Origin: Sphingobacterium yanglingense
Lineage (GTDB): Bacteria; Bacteroidota; Bacteroidia; Sphingobacteriales; Sphingobacteriaceae
Assembly: GCF_004363245.1 (NCBI RefSeq)
Contig: NZ_SNYV01000015.1
Coordinates: 310,001-374,000 of the forward strand
DNA: 64,000 nucleotides
Reading direction: 5' to 3'
Part shown: in pieces, positions 1 through 8,671 of the stretch
How positions within the stretch are numbered: the stretch's first letter is position 1
How the letters are laid out: each line of letters begins with the position of its first letter
Notes under the pieces: model-generated
What the model was told of the DNA's origin: nothing
What the model saw: only the letters and a program-made list of their open reading frames with translations
The model's database searches: none
Position numbers and translations under genes: made by a program

Positions 1-996
1 CGTAGTTTCAAAAATCACCTCATCACCAACCGGGTCCTGTGTATTAATCTTCTTTGAAGTATCCTGATCCGTTAGCAATAGAAGATTCGAGGTCCCTACT
101 TCCGACTCCATTCGATCTGCTGATATAGCTGACTTAGGAAAACTAACATCAGCCAACTGCGTTTCTACACTAGCTACCACTTCCTTGGCTCTACTTGTAT
201 TAAAAACCAATGTAGACCCAATTGCTACTAACAATACAGGAAGGCTTGCCAAATAAAACAACTTATTTCTATTCGACGATTTATTTTTAAATAACATCAT
301 AATTCTCTTTTTTAAGAATGACTGGTTCGAAAACTCATGGACCAGACTATTCAAATCTGTTCGCATCGCATTCGCCACCAACAACTCCGCATAAGCTACC
401 TTATCCTCCGAGCAGAACTCGTCGGCGATACACTCATGTTGAAATTTTAGCTCCTTTCGAATAAGATAAACTATGGGGTTAAACCAATTAAACACACAAA
501 TAAGCTCCAATAGTAGTACATCATAGGAATGTCCTTGCTCCACATGGACCTGTTCATGCCGATCTATTACCTGATCATTCCTGACCTCTGCTCCCAAAAA
601 CACCCGTTTAAAAAATGAAAAACTCACATGGCTTTCTTCACTTGCAAATGCCCTGTTGACCATCCATAACCGATATACCAAAGCAATTATTCCAAGACTG
701 ACAACAGTCCAATACAGGACCGTGAGCAGGTCAACTAAGCTATAAGAAGTATCTACCACTATAGGTATATATATCACATCCATGACCTCTATAAAATTAA
801 CATGAGGAATGACTTCATCCTCTGCTATTAAGCTTGATATATCAATGAATAGCCCTATAGGTATAAGGATTGCCAGAACCACAATACCAAGTAAATAAAG
901 TCTATTCCATTGAAAGAATGTCAACTTTCGGAAACAAATATGATATAGGCAAAAACCTATCGTCAAGGCGATATTAACCAGAAGTAAGTAAACCAT
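1..996 (-). CDS. BlaR1/MecR1-like M56 family metallopeptidase, C-terminal part cut by window edge
   Basis: The frame starts at the ATG at 996 and stays open for 332 codons to the window edge, so the C-terminus is missing. The zinc-peptidase motif HEQVH is at residues 147-151, and a second conserved stretch (FNPIVYLIRKELKFQHE) follows about 25 residues later. Hydrophobic segments near residues 1-20, 34-50, 92-110 and about 263-280 make it an integral membrane protein. In the BlaR1/MecR1 family such proteins sense a signal and relieve repression by a BlaI-type regulator; the gene for one lies 37 bp upstream in the same orientation (1034-1402), supporting that pairing. Bacteroidota homologues often carry a C-terminal TonB-like domain, which would lie outside the window. 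The signal sensed is unknown; beta-lactam sensing is not implied. Confidence 0.9.
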   Translation of the reverse strand, partial: MVYLLLVNIALTIGFCLYHICFRKLTFFQWNRLYLLGIVVLAILIPIGLFIDISSLIAEDEVIPHVNFIEVMDVIYIPIVVDTSYSLVDLLTVLYWTVVSLGIIALVYRLWMVNRAFASEESHVSFSFFKRVFLGAEVRNDQVIDRHEQVHVEQGHSYDVLLLELICVFNWFNPIVYLIRKELKFQHECIADEFCSEDKVAYAELLVANAMRTDLNSLVHEFSNQSFLKKRIMMLFKNKSSNRNKLFYLASLPVLLVAIGSTLVFNTSRAKEVVASVETQLADVSFPKSAISADRMESEVGTSNLLLLTDQDTSKKINTQDPVGDEVIFETT

Positions 997-1033
997 AAGT
1001 AATTAAGTTTATAATCAAGCAATGGATAGCTTG

Positions 1034-1402
1034 TTATTTGTGTCTATTGATTATTGCCAATATTTCATCCAATTCTTTTACATCCAACTTATTTTCTTCT
1101 AGAAAAAAAGACAGCATCCGTTTCGGCGAGTTATCAAAATAACCATTCAACAACTTGTCCGCAACTACTTTCTTATACATTTCCTTCGAAATCGCTGGAA
1201 TATACCGATGGCTTTTGCCAAAGGCTTGATGATCTACAAAACCCTTGGTCTGTAGAATCCTGATAATAGTAGAAACTGTATTATATGCAGGTTTTGGTTC
1301 CGGGAGTCGATCTATAACTTCCTTAACAAATCCACCTCCCATGTCCCAGAGTTCCTGCATGATTTGCTCTTCTGCTTTTGTAAGTTCTTTAATTTCGTCC
1401 AT
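1034..1402 (-). CDS. BlaI/MecI/CopY family transcriptional repressor
   Basis: A 122-residue winged-helix protein. The N-terminal TKAEEQIMQELWDMG and the following YNTVSTIIRILQTKGFV helix are the typical BlaI/MecI DNA-binding half, and the C-terminal half is helical and probably dimerising. I chose the internal ATG at 1402 because the protein then begins MDEIKELTKAE as in the family; an upstream ATG at 1426 would add eight atypical residues. It precedes the M56 peptidase gene, the usual repressor/sensor arrangement. Two palindromes lie 60-95 bp upstream of its start and are likely its own operator. Confidence 0.93.
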   Translation of the reverse strand: MDEIKELTKAEEQIMQELWDMGGGFVKEVIDRLPEPKPAYNTVSTIIRILQTKGFVDHQAFGKSHRYIPAISKEMYKKVVADKLLNGYFDNSPKRMLSFFLEENKLDVKELDEILAIINRHK

Positions 1403-1465
1403 AATACTGTTTATTAAAAAAGGCACGTCTGCCGATAATCGATTATAAAACGAATGTATAACTAA

Positions 1466-1496
1466 AAAACTAGTTTTGAAACTAATTATTTAGTTT
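1466..1496. promoter_or_regulatory. Tandem palindromic operator, probably for the BlaI-type repressor
   Basis: Two adjacent palindromes share the half-site AAACTA: a perfect 12-bp palindrome AAAACTAGTTTT at 1466-1477, and AAACTAATTATTTAGTTT at 1479-1496 (7-bp arms, 4-bp spacer). They lie between arfB and the BlaI-type gene and upstream of the latter. BlaI/MecI repressors bind such dyads as dimers and usually autoregulate. Binding is inferred from position and symmetry. Confidence 0.7.
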
Positions 1497-1530
1497 AAAA
1501 CACAAACAACTGTAAAACAACATATTAAAA

Positions 1531-1938
1531 TCAATCCAATCGCCATCTTCTATTCGATTTCTTCTCGGATAGTTTGTTTTTTCGGTCCAACCGGGCCAAT
1601 ACTTTCGAGCGAGGTACTTTTGTCGGAATACGTTTCTTTGTGGGTGTCAATGCCTTTATCAGTAGATTATGCAGCCGCTCTATAGCGATATCTTTATTTG
1701 CCAACTGACTCCTACTCTCCGAAACTTCAAGTTGTACCAGCCCTTCTGAATGTATACGATGTGCCAACTTAAACTGAATAATATCTTTTTGTATGGGAGA
1801 CAATAGTAAAGAGTTTGCAACATCCCACAACAACGTCACTTTCGTTTCTACTTTATTTACGTTCTGTCCTCCAGCTCCTCCAGACCGGGAAGTCTTAAAT
1901 GTCACTTCCTTCCTTAAATCTTCCGATTTAATATACAT
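1531..1938 (-). CDS. arfB: Alternative ribosome-rescue factor ArfB (peptidyl-tRNA hydrolase, YaeJ type)
   Basis: A 135-residue protein with the GGQ motif of class I release factors (SGGAGGQNVNKVETKV, residues about 20-35) and a basic C-terminal tail rich in Lys and Arg. In ArfB this tail enters the empty mRNA channel of stalled ribosomes, and GGQ then hydrolyses peptidyl-tRNA. The length fits ArfB rather than full-length RF1/RF2. It is divergent from bshA and convergent with nothing, with about 165 bp of shared upstream region. Confidence 0.93.
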   Translation of the reverse strand: MYIKSEDLRKEVTFKTSRSGGAGGQNVNKVETKVTLLWDVANSLLLSPIQKDIIQFKLAHRIHSEGLVQLEVSESRSQLANKDIAIERLHNLLIKALTPTKKRIPTKVPRSKVLARLDRKNKLSEKKSNRRWRLD

Positions 1939-1959
1939 ACTATAAACTTTACGATTTTA

Positions 1960-1993
1960 TTGCAAAATGATTGCTAAACCTTACTTAAATTTG
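1960..1993 (+). promoter_or_regulatory. Bacteroidota-type promoter of bshA
   Basis: TTG at 1960-1962, a 23-bp spacer, then TAAATTTG at 1986-1993, matching the TTG / TAnnTTTG consensus of the Bacteroidota primary sigma factor. It would give a 5' leader of roughly 105 nt before bshA. Confidence 0.55.
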
Positions 1994-2103
1994 ATTGTTA
2001 TAAATATAAAAAAAACTTCATGAAACCATCATGGGTAAATCGGGCTATATGCCTCCGAAAATGCTCTTGATAGCTTCATCACTTAACTTAATAGAAATTA
2101 TTG

Positions 2104-3252
2104 ATGAAAATAGGAATAGTTTGTTACCCCACATTTGGTGGTTCAGGAGTCGTAGCTACAGAGCTAGGAAAAGGATTAGCCTCCGAAGGTCACCAAGTGC
2201 ATTTCATTACTTACAGTCAACCTGCACGGTTAGACTTCTTTTCCGAAAACCTATTCTATCACGAGGTTGCTGTTTCCCAGTATCCACTTTTTGACTTTCC
2301 TCCTTACGAATCTGCATTGGCTAGCAAGCTCGTCGACGTCGTTCGTTTCGAACAGTTGGACGTACTACATGTACATTATGCTATTCCACACGCATCGGCC
2401 GCTTACTTAGCAAAACAGATTCTTCGTAGTTATGGCATCAATATCCCCGTAGTCACTACACTACATGGTACGGATATCACATTGGTAGGCAAAGACAAAA
2501 GTTTCAAACCAGTTGTACAGTTCTCCATCAATGAATCCGATGGTGTCACAACCGTATCAGAAAGTCTCAAAAAACAGACCTTAGAGTTTTTCGACATCAC
2601 TAGAGACATCGAAGTAATCCCCAACTTCATTGATCTCGAAAGATTTTTCAACAAAAAGAGAGAGCACTTCAAAAGAGCCATTGCCCCGGATGATGAGCGC
2701 ATCCTGATACATACTTCCAATTTCAGGAAGGTAAAGAATACGACAGATGTAGTACGTATATTCCATCAAGTCAATCAAAAAATACCAAGCAAACTATTGA
2801 TGGTTGGTGATGGTCCCGAACGTAGTAATGCCGAAGAGCTTTCAAGACAATTGGGAATCTCTAGTAGTGTCCGTTTCTTGGGCAAGCAAGATGCTATCGA
2901 AGAAATATTGTCTGTTTCGGACCTATTCCTCATGCCTTCATCCTCAGAGAGCTTTGGATTGGCCGCATTAGAAGCGATGGCCTGCAGTGTACCTGTAATA
3001 TCGACCAATACAGGCGGGCTTCCTGAGCTGAATGTCAATGGCGTGACTGGATTTTTGAGCGATATTGGCGACGTTGATGACATGGCAAAAAATGCCATCC
3101 ACATTCTGGAGGACTGTCCTCGCCTAGAAGAATTCAAAAAAGCGGCTTATGCTCGCGCTAAGGATTTTGACATCAAACAGATCTTGCCCTTGTATGAACG
3201 CTATTATCAAAAAGCCATTGACAGCTTAAAAAAAGAAAACAAATCGTTTTAA
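2104..3252 (+). CDS. bshA: BshA: N-acetyl-alpha-D-glucosaminyl L-malate synthase (bacillithiol step 1)
   Basis: A GT4-family glycosyltransferase of 382 residues that joins UDP-GlcNAc to L-malate, the first step of bacillithiol synthesis in the cytosol. The start [18 protein letters not shown] is characteristic of BshA (glycine-rich loop), as are the HGTDIT segment and the nucleotide-sugar site [19 protein letters not shown] (E-x7-E motif) near residue 280. I use the ATG at 2104; the TTG just before it would add one residue. No other bsh genes are in the window. Spacing to pyrH is 64 bp, so cotranscription is possible but unproven. Confidence 0.93.
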   Translation: MKIGIVCYPTFGGSGVVATELGKGLASEGHQVHFITYSQPARLDFFSENLFYHEVAVSQYPLFDFPPYESALASKLVDVVRFEQLDVLHVHYAIPHASAAYLAKQILRSYGINIPVVTTLHGTDITLVGKDKSFKPVVQFSINESDGVTTVSESLKKQTLEFFDITRDIEVIPNFIDLERFFNKKREHFKRAIAPDDERILIHTSNFRKVKNTTDVVRIFHQVNQKIPSKLLMVGDGPERSNAEELSRQLGISSSVRFLGKQDAIEEILSVSDLFLMPSSSESFGLAALEAMACSVPVISTNTGGLPELNVNGVTGFLSDIGDVDDMAKNAIHILEDCPRLEEFKKAAYARAKDFDIKQILPLYERYYQKAIDSLKKENKSF

Positions 3253-3316
3253 GTCCGTCGTAGGCGGAAAAAAAATTATATCTTTGACTTTTGGAAATAT
3301 TCCGAAAAAATCAAGC

Positions 3317-4021
3317 ATGAAATATAAACGTATCCTACTAAAACTCAGTGGTGAAGCTCTAATGGGAGAGCAAAACTATGGTATTGACATCAATAGAGTA
3401 GCTCAATATGCCAAAGACATTAAAGAAATTCATGAACAAGGTTTAGAAATAGCTATTGTCATTGGAGGAGGAAATATCTACAGAGGCCTAAGCGCAGAAA
3501 AAGCAGGTATGGACCGAGTGCAAGCTGACTATATGGGCATGCTGGCAACCGTAATTAATAGTATGGCTCTACAAGATGCTTTAGAAAAAGTAGGGCTAAA
3601 AACAAGACTACTTACTGCGATCAAAATGGAACAGATTTGTGAGCCTTTTATTCGCAGAAGAGCAGTAAGACACCTAGAAAAAGGCAGAATTGTAATCTTC
3701 GGTGCAGGTACTGGAAACCCTTATTTCACAACAGACACAGCTGCTTCGTTAAGAGCTATCGAAATTAATGCAGATGCTGTTTTAAAGGGAACTCGTGTTG
3801 ATGGAATTTATTCAGCCGACCCAGAGAAAGATCCGAGTGCAACTCGTTTTGACAACATCTCTTTCACAGAGGTTTATCAAAAAGGCTTAAATGTAATGGA
3901 TATGACAGCATTCACCTTATGCCAGGAGAACAATCTTCCAATCATAGTTTTTGATATGAATAAACCTGGTAATTTGAAAAAATTGGCCGAAGGAGAACAT
4001 ATTGGAACTGTTGTTAGCTAA
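3317..4021 (+). CDS. pyrH: UMP kinase PyrH
   Basis: Phosphorylates UMP to UDP with ATP, an essential cytosolic step in pyrimidine nucleotide synthesis. The 234-residue protein begins [18 protein letters not shown], the usual amino-acid-kinase opening, and contains [11 protein letters not shown] and the [15 protein letters not shown] segment typical of bacterial hexameric UMP kinase. The ATG at 3317 is chosen over an upstream in-frame ATG at 3284, which adds 11 non-family residues. frr follows 21 bp downstream, a very common bacterial arrangement. Confidence 0.97.
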   Translation: MKYKRILLKLSGEALMGEQNYGIDINRVAQYAKDIKEIHEQGLEIAIVIGGGNIYRGLSAEKAGMDRVQADYMGMLATVINSMALQDALEKVGLKTRLLTAIKMEQICEPFIRRRAVRHLEKGRIVIFGAGTGNPYFTTDTAASLRAIEINADAVLKGTRVDGIYSADPEKDPSATRFDNISFTEVYQKGLNVMDMTAFTLCQENNLPIIVFDMNKPGNLKKLAEGEHIGTVVS

Positions 4022-4042
4022 GAAAAATAAAATTACAAACAT

Positions 4043-4606
4043 ATGAACGAACTGATATCTATAGAATTGGATGACTGCAAAGAGAGAATGACAAAAGCCG
4101 TGCAGCATACCGAATCAGAACTTACAAAAATTCGCGCTGGAAAAGCTACACCATCCATGTTGGACGGTATTTATGTAGACTACTATGGCTCTGCTACTGC
4201 ACTCTCTCAAGTTAGTAACATCAATACTACGGATGCTCGTACAATTGTAATTCAGCCTTGGGAAAAGAACCTCTTAAGCACTATCGAAAAAGCTATCATG
4301 GATTCCAACATTGGGTTAAACCCGCAAAATGATGGCTCTATAATACGTTTGGTTGTTCCGCCTTTGACAGAAGAAAGAAGACGTGATCTAGTAAAAAAAG
4401 CAAAAGAAGAGGCTGAAAAAGGACGTGTCACGGTACGTAATATCCGTAAAGAGACTAACGAATCTATCAAAAAACTAAAAAATGATGGAGCTTCCGAAGA
4501 CGAGATTAAAATCGGTGAAGCTGAAGTTCAAAAGCTAACAGACAGCTATATCGTAAAAGTTGATCAATTGGCAGAGTTGAAAGAAAAAGACATTATGACG
4601 GTGTAA
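4043..4606 (+). CDS. frr: Ribosome recycling factor
   Basis: A 187-residue protein of the usual RRF length. It separates post-termination ribosomes together with EF-G. Recognisable segments are KIRAGKATPSMLDGIYVDYYG near the N-terminus, TIVIQPWEK, and VRNIRKETNESIKKLKNDG in the long helix bundle. It directly follows pyrH and is closed by a strong intrinsic terminator at 4628-4661. Confidence 0.97.
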   Translation: MNELISIELDDCKERMTKAVQHTESELTKIRAGKATPSMLDGIYVDYYGSATALSQVSNINTTDARTIVIQPWEKNLLSTIEKAIMDSNIGLNPQNDGSIIRLVVPPLTEERRRDLVKKAKEEAEKGRVTVRNIRKETNESIKKLKNDGASEDEIKIGEAEVQKLTDSYIVKVDQLAELKEKDIMTV

Positions 4607-4627
4607 ACCTTTCATACATATCCTATC

Positions 4628-4661
4628 AAAAAGCCATCCTTCAAAAAAGGATGGCTTTTTT
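4628..4661 (+). terminator. Intrinsic terminator after frr
   Basis: Stem AAAAAGCCATCCTT paired with AAGGATGGCTTTTT around a 5-nt loop, followed by T residues. Confidence 0.88.
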
Positions 4662-4750
4662 AATATCCACATAATCCCTAAACCTAGCTTTCTATTCGTA
4701 TTTGTCAACAGCATTTGTTAAATTTAGTACGCTATATAATTTTATCGAGG

Positions 4751-5728
4751 ATGACTACAAGACGTAACTTTATTAAAAAGACAGGCTTAGGCTTAGCTAG
4801 TGCCTACTTAGGGTCTTCCCTACTCCATGCCTGCACATCGAGCAAACAAAAAGGAGAAGGGCCCTTCGCCAACATAGGCTTACAGATATACTCATTACGA
4901 GATCTCTTAAGCCAAGATGCCAAGCTCACGCTGGAAACCGTTTCAAAGATAGGCTATAGCCATATCGAAACATTCGGTCTCGATACCACTACGAATTCCT
5001 TTTGGGGACTTAGCGTACCCGAACTGAAGAAGATAATGGCCGGAATCGATCTAAAGACCTATAGTGGACACTATGACTTGAGTAGGTACCTCAGCAGACA
5101 TCATACCGATAAAGAACCGATTGAAAAATATATCGAGACAGCACATGAGCTAGGTCAAAAGTACGTCATAGCACCTGTAACTCCTATGGACGATCTTAAC
5201 AACTTAAAGGTTGAGGATTACCAATATGCGGCCGAACAGCTTAACAAAGCTGGGGAAATAGCCAAACAAGCAGGTATCAAAATCGGCTATCACAACCATT
5301 TCTGGGAATTCAGAACATTTGCCAATGGCACAAAGGGATTAGATATTTTAATTGCTTTTACAGACCCCGAATTGGTGGCTTTTGAATTGGACATCTATTG
5401 GATTGAAAAATCAGGGTTGAGCCCACAATCTTATTTTCAAAAATATCCCGGTCGTTTCCCAATGTGGCACATAAAAGATATGGATAAAAGCTATAGCCAA
5501 CCTATAGTAGGCAAAGAGTACGACAGTTTACCATTCGACTCTATACAGAACAAAATACGCTTTACTGAAGTTGGTAGCGGACAGATTGACTATATCAATA
5601 TCTCACAAAGTGCTAAACAAGCGGGGCTAGAATATGCGTTTGTCGAACAAGACGACATCTATATGCCAAACAAATTTGAGAGTGTCAAAAAGAGTTATGA
5701 CTATGTCCAAAAATTCCTGACAAAATAA
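4751..5728 (+). CDS. Exported sugar phosphate isomerase/epimerase-like TIM-barrel protein (Tat signal, lipoprotein)
   Basis: A 325-residue protein beginning MTTRRNFIKKTGLGLASAYLG, a twin-arginine signal, followed by the lipobox-like LLHAC, so it is probably exported folded and lipidated. The mature part is an AP-endonuclease-2/xylose-isomerase-like barrel: ANIGLQIYSLRD at the start, YHNHFWEF, and WHIKDMD with metal-binding His and Asp residues. The family covers many sugar isomerases and dehydratases, so the substrate cannot be named. The ATG at 4751 is chosen because it starts the Tat signal. It is monocistronic, between two terminators. Confidence 0.85.
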   Translation: MTTRRNFIKKTGLGLASAYLGSSLLHACTSSKQKGEGPFANIGLQIYSLRDLLSQDAKLTLETVSKIGYSHIETFGLDTTTNSFWGLSVPELKKIMAGIDLKTYSGHYDLSRYLSRHHTDKEPIEKYIETAHELGQKYVIAPVTPMDDLNNLKVEDYQYAAEQLNKAGEIAKQAGIKIGYHNHFWEFRTFANGTKGLDILIAFTDPELVAFELDIYWIEKSGLSPQSYFQKYPGRFPMWHIKDMDKSYSQPIVGKEYDSLPFDSIQNKIRFTEVGSGQIDYINISQSAKQAGLEYAFVEQDDIYMPNKFESVKKSYDYVQKFLTK

Positions 5729-5736
5729 CGAAAAAT

Positions 5737-5775
5737 TAAAAAGGGCTGTAAAATGATTACAGCCCTTCTTTTTAA
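5737..5775. terminator. Bidirectional terminator between the isomerase-like gene and purE
   Basis: GGGCTGTAA and TTACAGCCC flank a 5-nt loop, with A-rich and T-rich flanks that suit both directions. It overlaps the end of purE. Confidence 0.8.
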
Positions 5776-6278
5776 AACTTCATTGCTTCTACTTCCGAAG
5801 CTGTTTCTTCTACTTTCTCTTTTAGTCCTTTCTTGAAGCTCAATAAGTTTTGTCCTATTGTTTCATCAAAAGTCCCTATAATCTGTGCTGCCAGAATTCC
5901 TGCATTCTTTGCTGCATTTAAAGCTACAGTTGCTACAGGGATACCATTTGGCATCTGTAGTATGGATAGTACAGAATCCCAACCATCAATAGAATTGGAA
6001 GACTTCACTGGCACACCTATTACAGGAAGATGGGTTATTGACGCTACCATACCTGGTAAATGCGCAGCTCCACCAGCTCCAGCTATAATTACTTTAATAC
6101 CTCTAGAAGCCGCCTCTTCAGCATATGAAAACATACGATGAGGGGTACGGTGAGCTGATACAATAGTAACTTCAAAACCTACCCCTAATTCCTTTAACAC
6201 TTCTACTGCATCCTGCATAACAGGGAGATCAGATTTACTCCCCATGATAATTCCAACTTGGATTGATTGTGTGCTCAT
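5772..6278 (-). CDS. purE: PurE: N5-carboxyaminoimidazole ribonucleotide mutase
   Basis: Class I PurE, 168 residues, which moves the carboxylate of N5-CAIR to give CAIR in purine synthesis. Visible motifs: [13 protein letters not shown] at the N-terminus (phosphate binding), SAHRTPHRM (catalytic His) and [14 protein letters not shown]. It lies 7 bp after purK, its pathway partner, as last gene of the leftward nuoA-nuoB-purK-purE block. Confidence 0.96.
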   Translation of the reverse strand: MSTQSIQVGIIMGSKSDLPVMQDAVEVLKELGVGFEVTIVSAHRTPHRMFSYAEEAASRGIKVIIAGAGGAAHLPGMVASITHLPVIGVPVKSSNSIDGWDSVLSILQMPNGIPVATVALNAAKNAGILAAQIIGTFDETIGQNLLSFKKGLKEKVEETASEVEAMKF

Positions 6279-6285
6279 TTCTTTA

Positions 6286-7428
6286 TTATGCTATTACTTT
6301 CAATATTTCCTGTACCTTACGGGCATTACTTATCGCAAGCTCCCGATCTGCATTCACAATACAGACGTGTCCCATCTTTCGGAAGGGCTTAGTATACTTT
6401 TTACCGTACAAGTGTAAATACACACCTTCCATTGCCAGAATTTCTTCTATCCCCTCATACTTAGCCAATCCTTCATATCCTTCTTCTCCCAAAAGATTGA
6501 TCATCACAGCATTCGAGCGTGCTTCAGTGTTTCCTAATGGCAAATTGAATATTGCTCTAAGATGCTGTCCGAACTGAGATGTAAAGTTTCCCTCGATAGT
6601 TTGGTGTCCCGAATTATGAGGACGTGGCGCCAGCTCGTTGACTAAGATTTCACCTTCTTCGGTCAAGAACATCTCAACAGCCAATAACCCTACAATCTGC
6701 AAATCGTTCGCAATCTTCTTCGCTAGTTCTTCAGCCTTCTGTTGGATCTCGAAACTATAAGTCGATGGAGAGATCAGAAACTCTACTAAATTCGCTTGTG
6801 GGTTAAACTCCATCTCCACCATTGGAAAGGTCTTAACTTCACCACGATCGTTACGAGACACGATAACAGCAATCTCTTTCTGGAATTTTACAATCTCCTC
6901 AATGATACTTGGCTCCTCAAACGCGGTCTGCAAATCGTCTTCGTTAAGAATCATTTTAACGCCCTTTCCATCGTATCCGTCTTTGCGCAATTTTTGTACA
7001 AACGGCAACGGTAGGTTCGCATTGCGAAGTGATTCACGATTAGAAATCAGTTGAAATGCCGATGTCGGGATATCATTTTGCTTAAAGAACTGCTTTTGCA
7101 AGCCCTTGTCCTGAATCAAACGTATCACACGAGACTGTGGATATACAATCACCCCTTTATCTTCCAACGCTTCCAACGCATCGACATTGACTTTCTCAAT
7201 CTCTATCGTAAGCATATCTAGGTTCTTACCAAAATTAAAGACCGTATCATAATCGCTCAGTGATCCACATTCGAAGTGATCACACAATTTACGACAAGGT
7301 GCATTTTTATCTGGATCTAGCACATGCACATTCACATTATAACTAATTGCTTCCTGAATGAGCATCCGGCCCAACTGGCCACCGCCAAGAATCCCTAGCT
7401 GCAACTCACCATAAAAATCTTTTCCCAT
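6286..7428 (-). CDS. purK: PurK: 5-(carboxyamino)imidazole ribonucleotide synthase
   Basis: ATP-grasp enzyme of 380 residues that carboxylates AIR with bicarbonate and ATP to give N5-CAIR, the PurE substrate. It begins with [21 protein letters not shown] (nucleotide-binding loop) and has [13 protein letters not shown] and [18 protein letters not shown] in the ATP-grasp core. The ATG at 7428 is chosen because an upstream alternative at 7461 would overlap nuoB and add unrelated residues. It follows nuoB by 16 bp and precedes purE by 7 bp. Confidence 0.96.
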   Translation of the reverse strand: MGKDFYGELQLGILGGGQLGRMLIQEAISYNVNVHVLDPDKNAPCRKLCDHFECGSLSDYDTVFNFGKNLDMLTIEIEKVNVDALEALEDKGVIVYPQSRVIRLIQDKGLQKQFFKQNDIPTSAFQLISNRESLRNANLPLPFVQKLRKDGYDGKGVKMILNEDDLQTAFEEPSIIEEIVKFQKEIAVIVSRNDRGEVKTFPMVEMEFNPQANLVEFLISPSTYSFEIQQKAEELAKKIANDLQIVGLLAVEMFLTEEGEILVNELAPRPHNSGHQTIEGNFTSQFGQHLRAIFNLPLGNTEARSNAVMINLLGEEGYEGLAKYEGIEEILAMEGVYLHLYGKKYTKPFRKMGHVCIVNADRELAISNARKVQEILKVIA

Positions 7429-7444
7429 AATTAAACTTATATCC

Positions 7445-7948
7445 TTAACAGTTCTCCTCAAAATATTTTTCGTGAAGAATCTGTTCTTTTTCTATCTTCT
7501 TTTGTAATTCTAAAAACGCGCCTATAAGCGCTTCTGGTCTAGGTGGACACCCTTGCACATACACATCTACCGGGATAATTTTATCTACCCCTTTTACCAC
7601 ATGATACCCATGCTGCCAATACGGTCCTCCACAATTAGAGCAGGAGCCCATTGAGATAACATACCGAGGCTCGGGCATCTGCTCATACAGCCTCTTGATC
7701 CGATCAGCCATTTTAAAAGTCACCGTACCCGCAATGATCATAACGTCAGATTGTCTTGGAGATGGTCTAGGAAAAACTCCCAAACGATCCAGATCATACG
7801 TTGCTGCCATTGCTCCCATCATTTCAATAGCACAGCATGCAATACCAAAACTGACTGGCCACATCGATGATAACCTAGCCCAATTCAGCAAGTCATCAAT
7901 CTTAGCCACAATAACACCATCAGACCTTAACTGTTCATCTATACTCAT
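7445..7948 (-). CDS. nuoB: NADH-quinone oxidoreductase subunit NuoB
   Basis: The PSST subunit of complex I, 167 residues, carrying cluster N2 next to the quinone site at the cytoplasmic membrane face. The tetra-cysteine set is visible as [24 protein letters not shown] and [13 protein letters not shown]. It overlaps nuoA by 4 bp (ATGA). Unlike a normal nuo operon it is followed by purK and purE rather than nuoC/nuoD; no other nuo genes are in the window. Confidence 0.97.
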   Translation of the reverse strand: MSIDEQLRSDGVIVAKIDDLLNWARLSSMWPVSFGIACCAIEMMGAMAATYDLDRLGVFPRPSPRQSDVMIIAGTVTFKMADRIKRLYEQMPEPRYVISMGSCSNCGGPYWQHGYHVVKGVDKIIPVDVYVQGCPPRPEALIGAFLELQKKIEKEQILHEKYFEENC

Positions 7949-8538
7949 GGCTTTTTGAATCTAGGTTTAAATCCAATGGATGGCTTAGAAACAGTATCTT
8001 CCGCAACATCCTTTCTGTCCTCTATAGGAGGCTCTATACTGGCACGGTAATCTCGGATTACATGCACACTATTATTAAGCTGTGCATACGCATCCTGTGG
8101 TATATTCACATTAACAGCAGGCCGGACATGGTTTGGCTTAATCCAATTCAAATCACCTTTACACCATACGTAGATCAAACCAACAATCAGAATTGCCAGA
8201 AAAATCCCCATCTCCGCCATAGTGAACCACCCCCATCTCCCATCAGCTGCAATGAGGTATTCGTTTCCAAACACGACAGACCATGGAAAAATAAAGATAA
8301 GCTCGACATCAAAAAGTAAAAAGATGAGTGCTATGACGTAGAATCGTGGATTAAATTGAACCCAAGCAGTTCCAACAGTCTCTTCACCACATTCGTACGT
8401 ACTCTCTTTAATTGGATTAGGCTTCTTTGGAGCAATCAACTTGGCTAAAAAAATCGTCACGCAGACTAACAGGATACCAATAATCCCCATAAGGAGAATA
8501 GCTCCATAAGCTGAAAGTTGCGAGGGATGATCGTCCAT
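7945..8538 (-). CDS. nuoA: NADH-quinone oxidoreductase subunit NuoA, with C-terminal extension
   Basis: Membrane subunit of complex I with three transmembrane segments (about residues 10-32, 65-88 and 100-125) and the family signatures YECGEETVG and [25 protein letters not shown]. At 197 residues it is longer than the usual 120-140; after about residue 130 comes a soluble tail ([15 protein letters not shown]... to KPRFKKP) of unknown role. It overlaps nuoB by 4 bp, so translation is probably coupled. TAATTTTG occurs only about 6 bp before its ATG. Confidence 0.95.
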   Translation of the reverse strand: MDDHPSQLSAYGAILLMGIIGILLVCVTIFLAKLIAPKKPNPIKESTYECGEETVGTAWVQFNPRFYVIALIFLLFDVELIFIFPWSVVFGNEYLIAADGRWGWFTMAEMGIFLAILIVGLIYVWCKGDLNWIKPNHVRPAVNVNIPQDAYAQLNNSVHVIRDYRASIEPPIEDRKDVAEDTVSKPSIGFKPRFKKP

Positions 8539-8671
8539 AACGACAAAATTAACAATAAATTCTATTCTTTCTAAAAATAACCGTCAAATTTAGGTCTAAA
8601 CAAAACGGAGGGACAACTATAAAAACTATACTTGCCCCTCCGTTCCTTAATCTGGAATCAACTCCCCGAAT

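Noticed and set aside
1..1402. Beta-lactam resistance system
   Set aside because: M56/BlaI-like pairs are common in Bacteroidota without any beta-lactamase; none is adjacent here.
8544..8551. TAATTTTG just before nuoA as a leaderless promoter
   Set aside because: No TTG at 17-23 bp upstream, unlike tilS; a single box match in AT-rich DNA is not enough.
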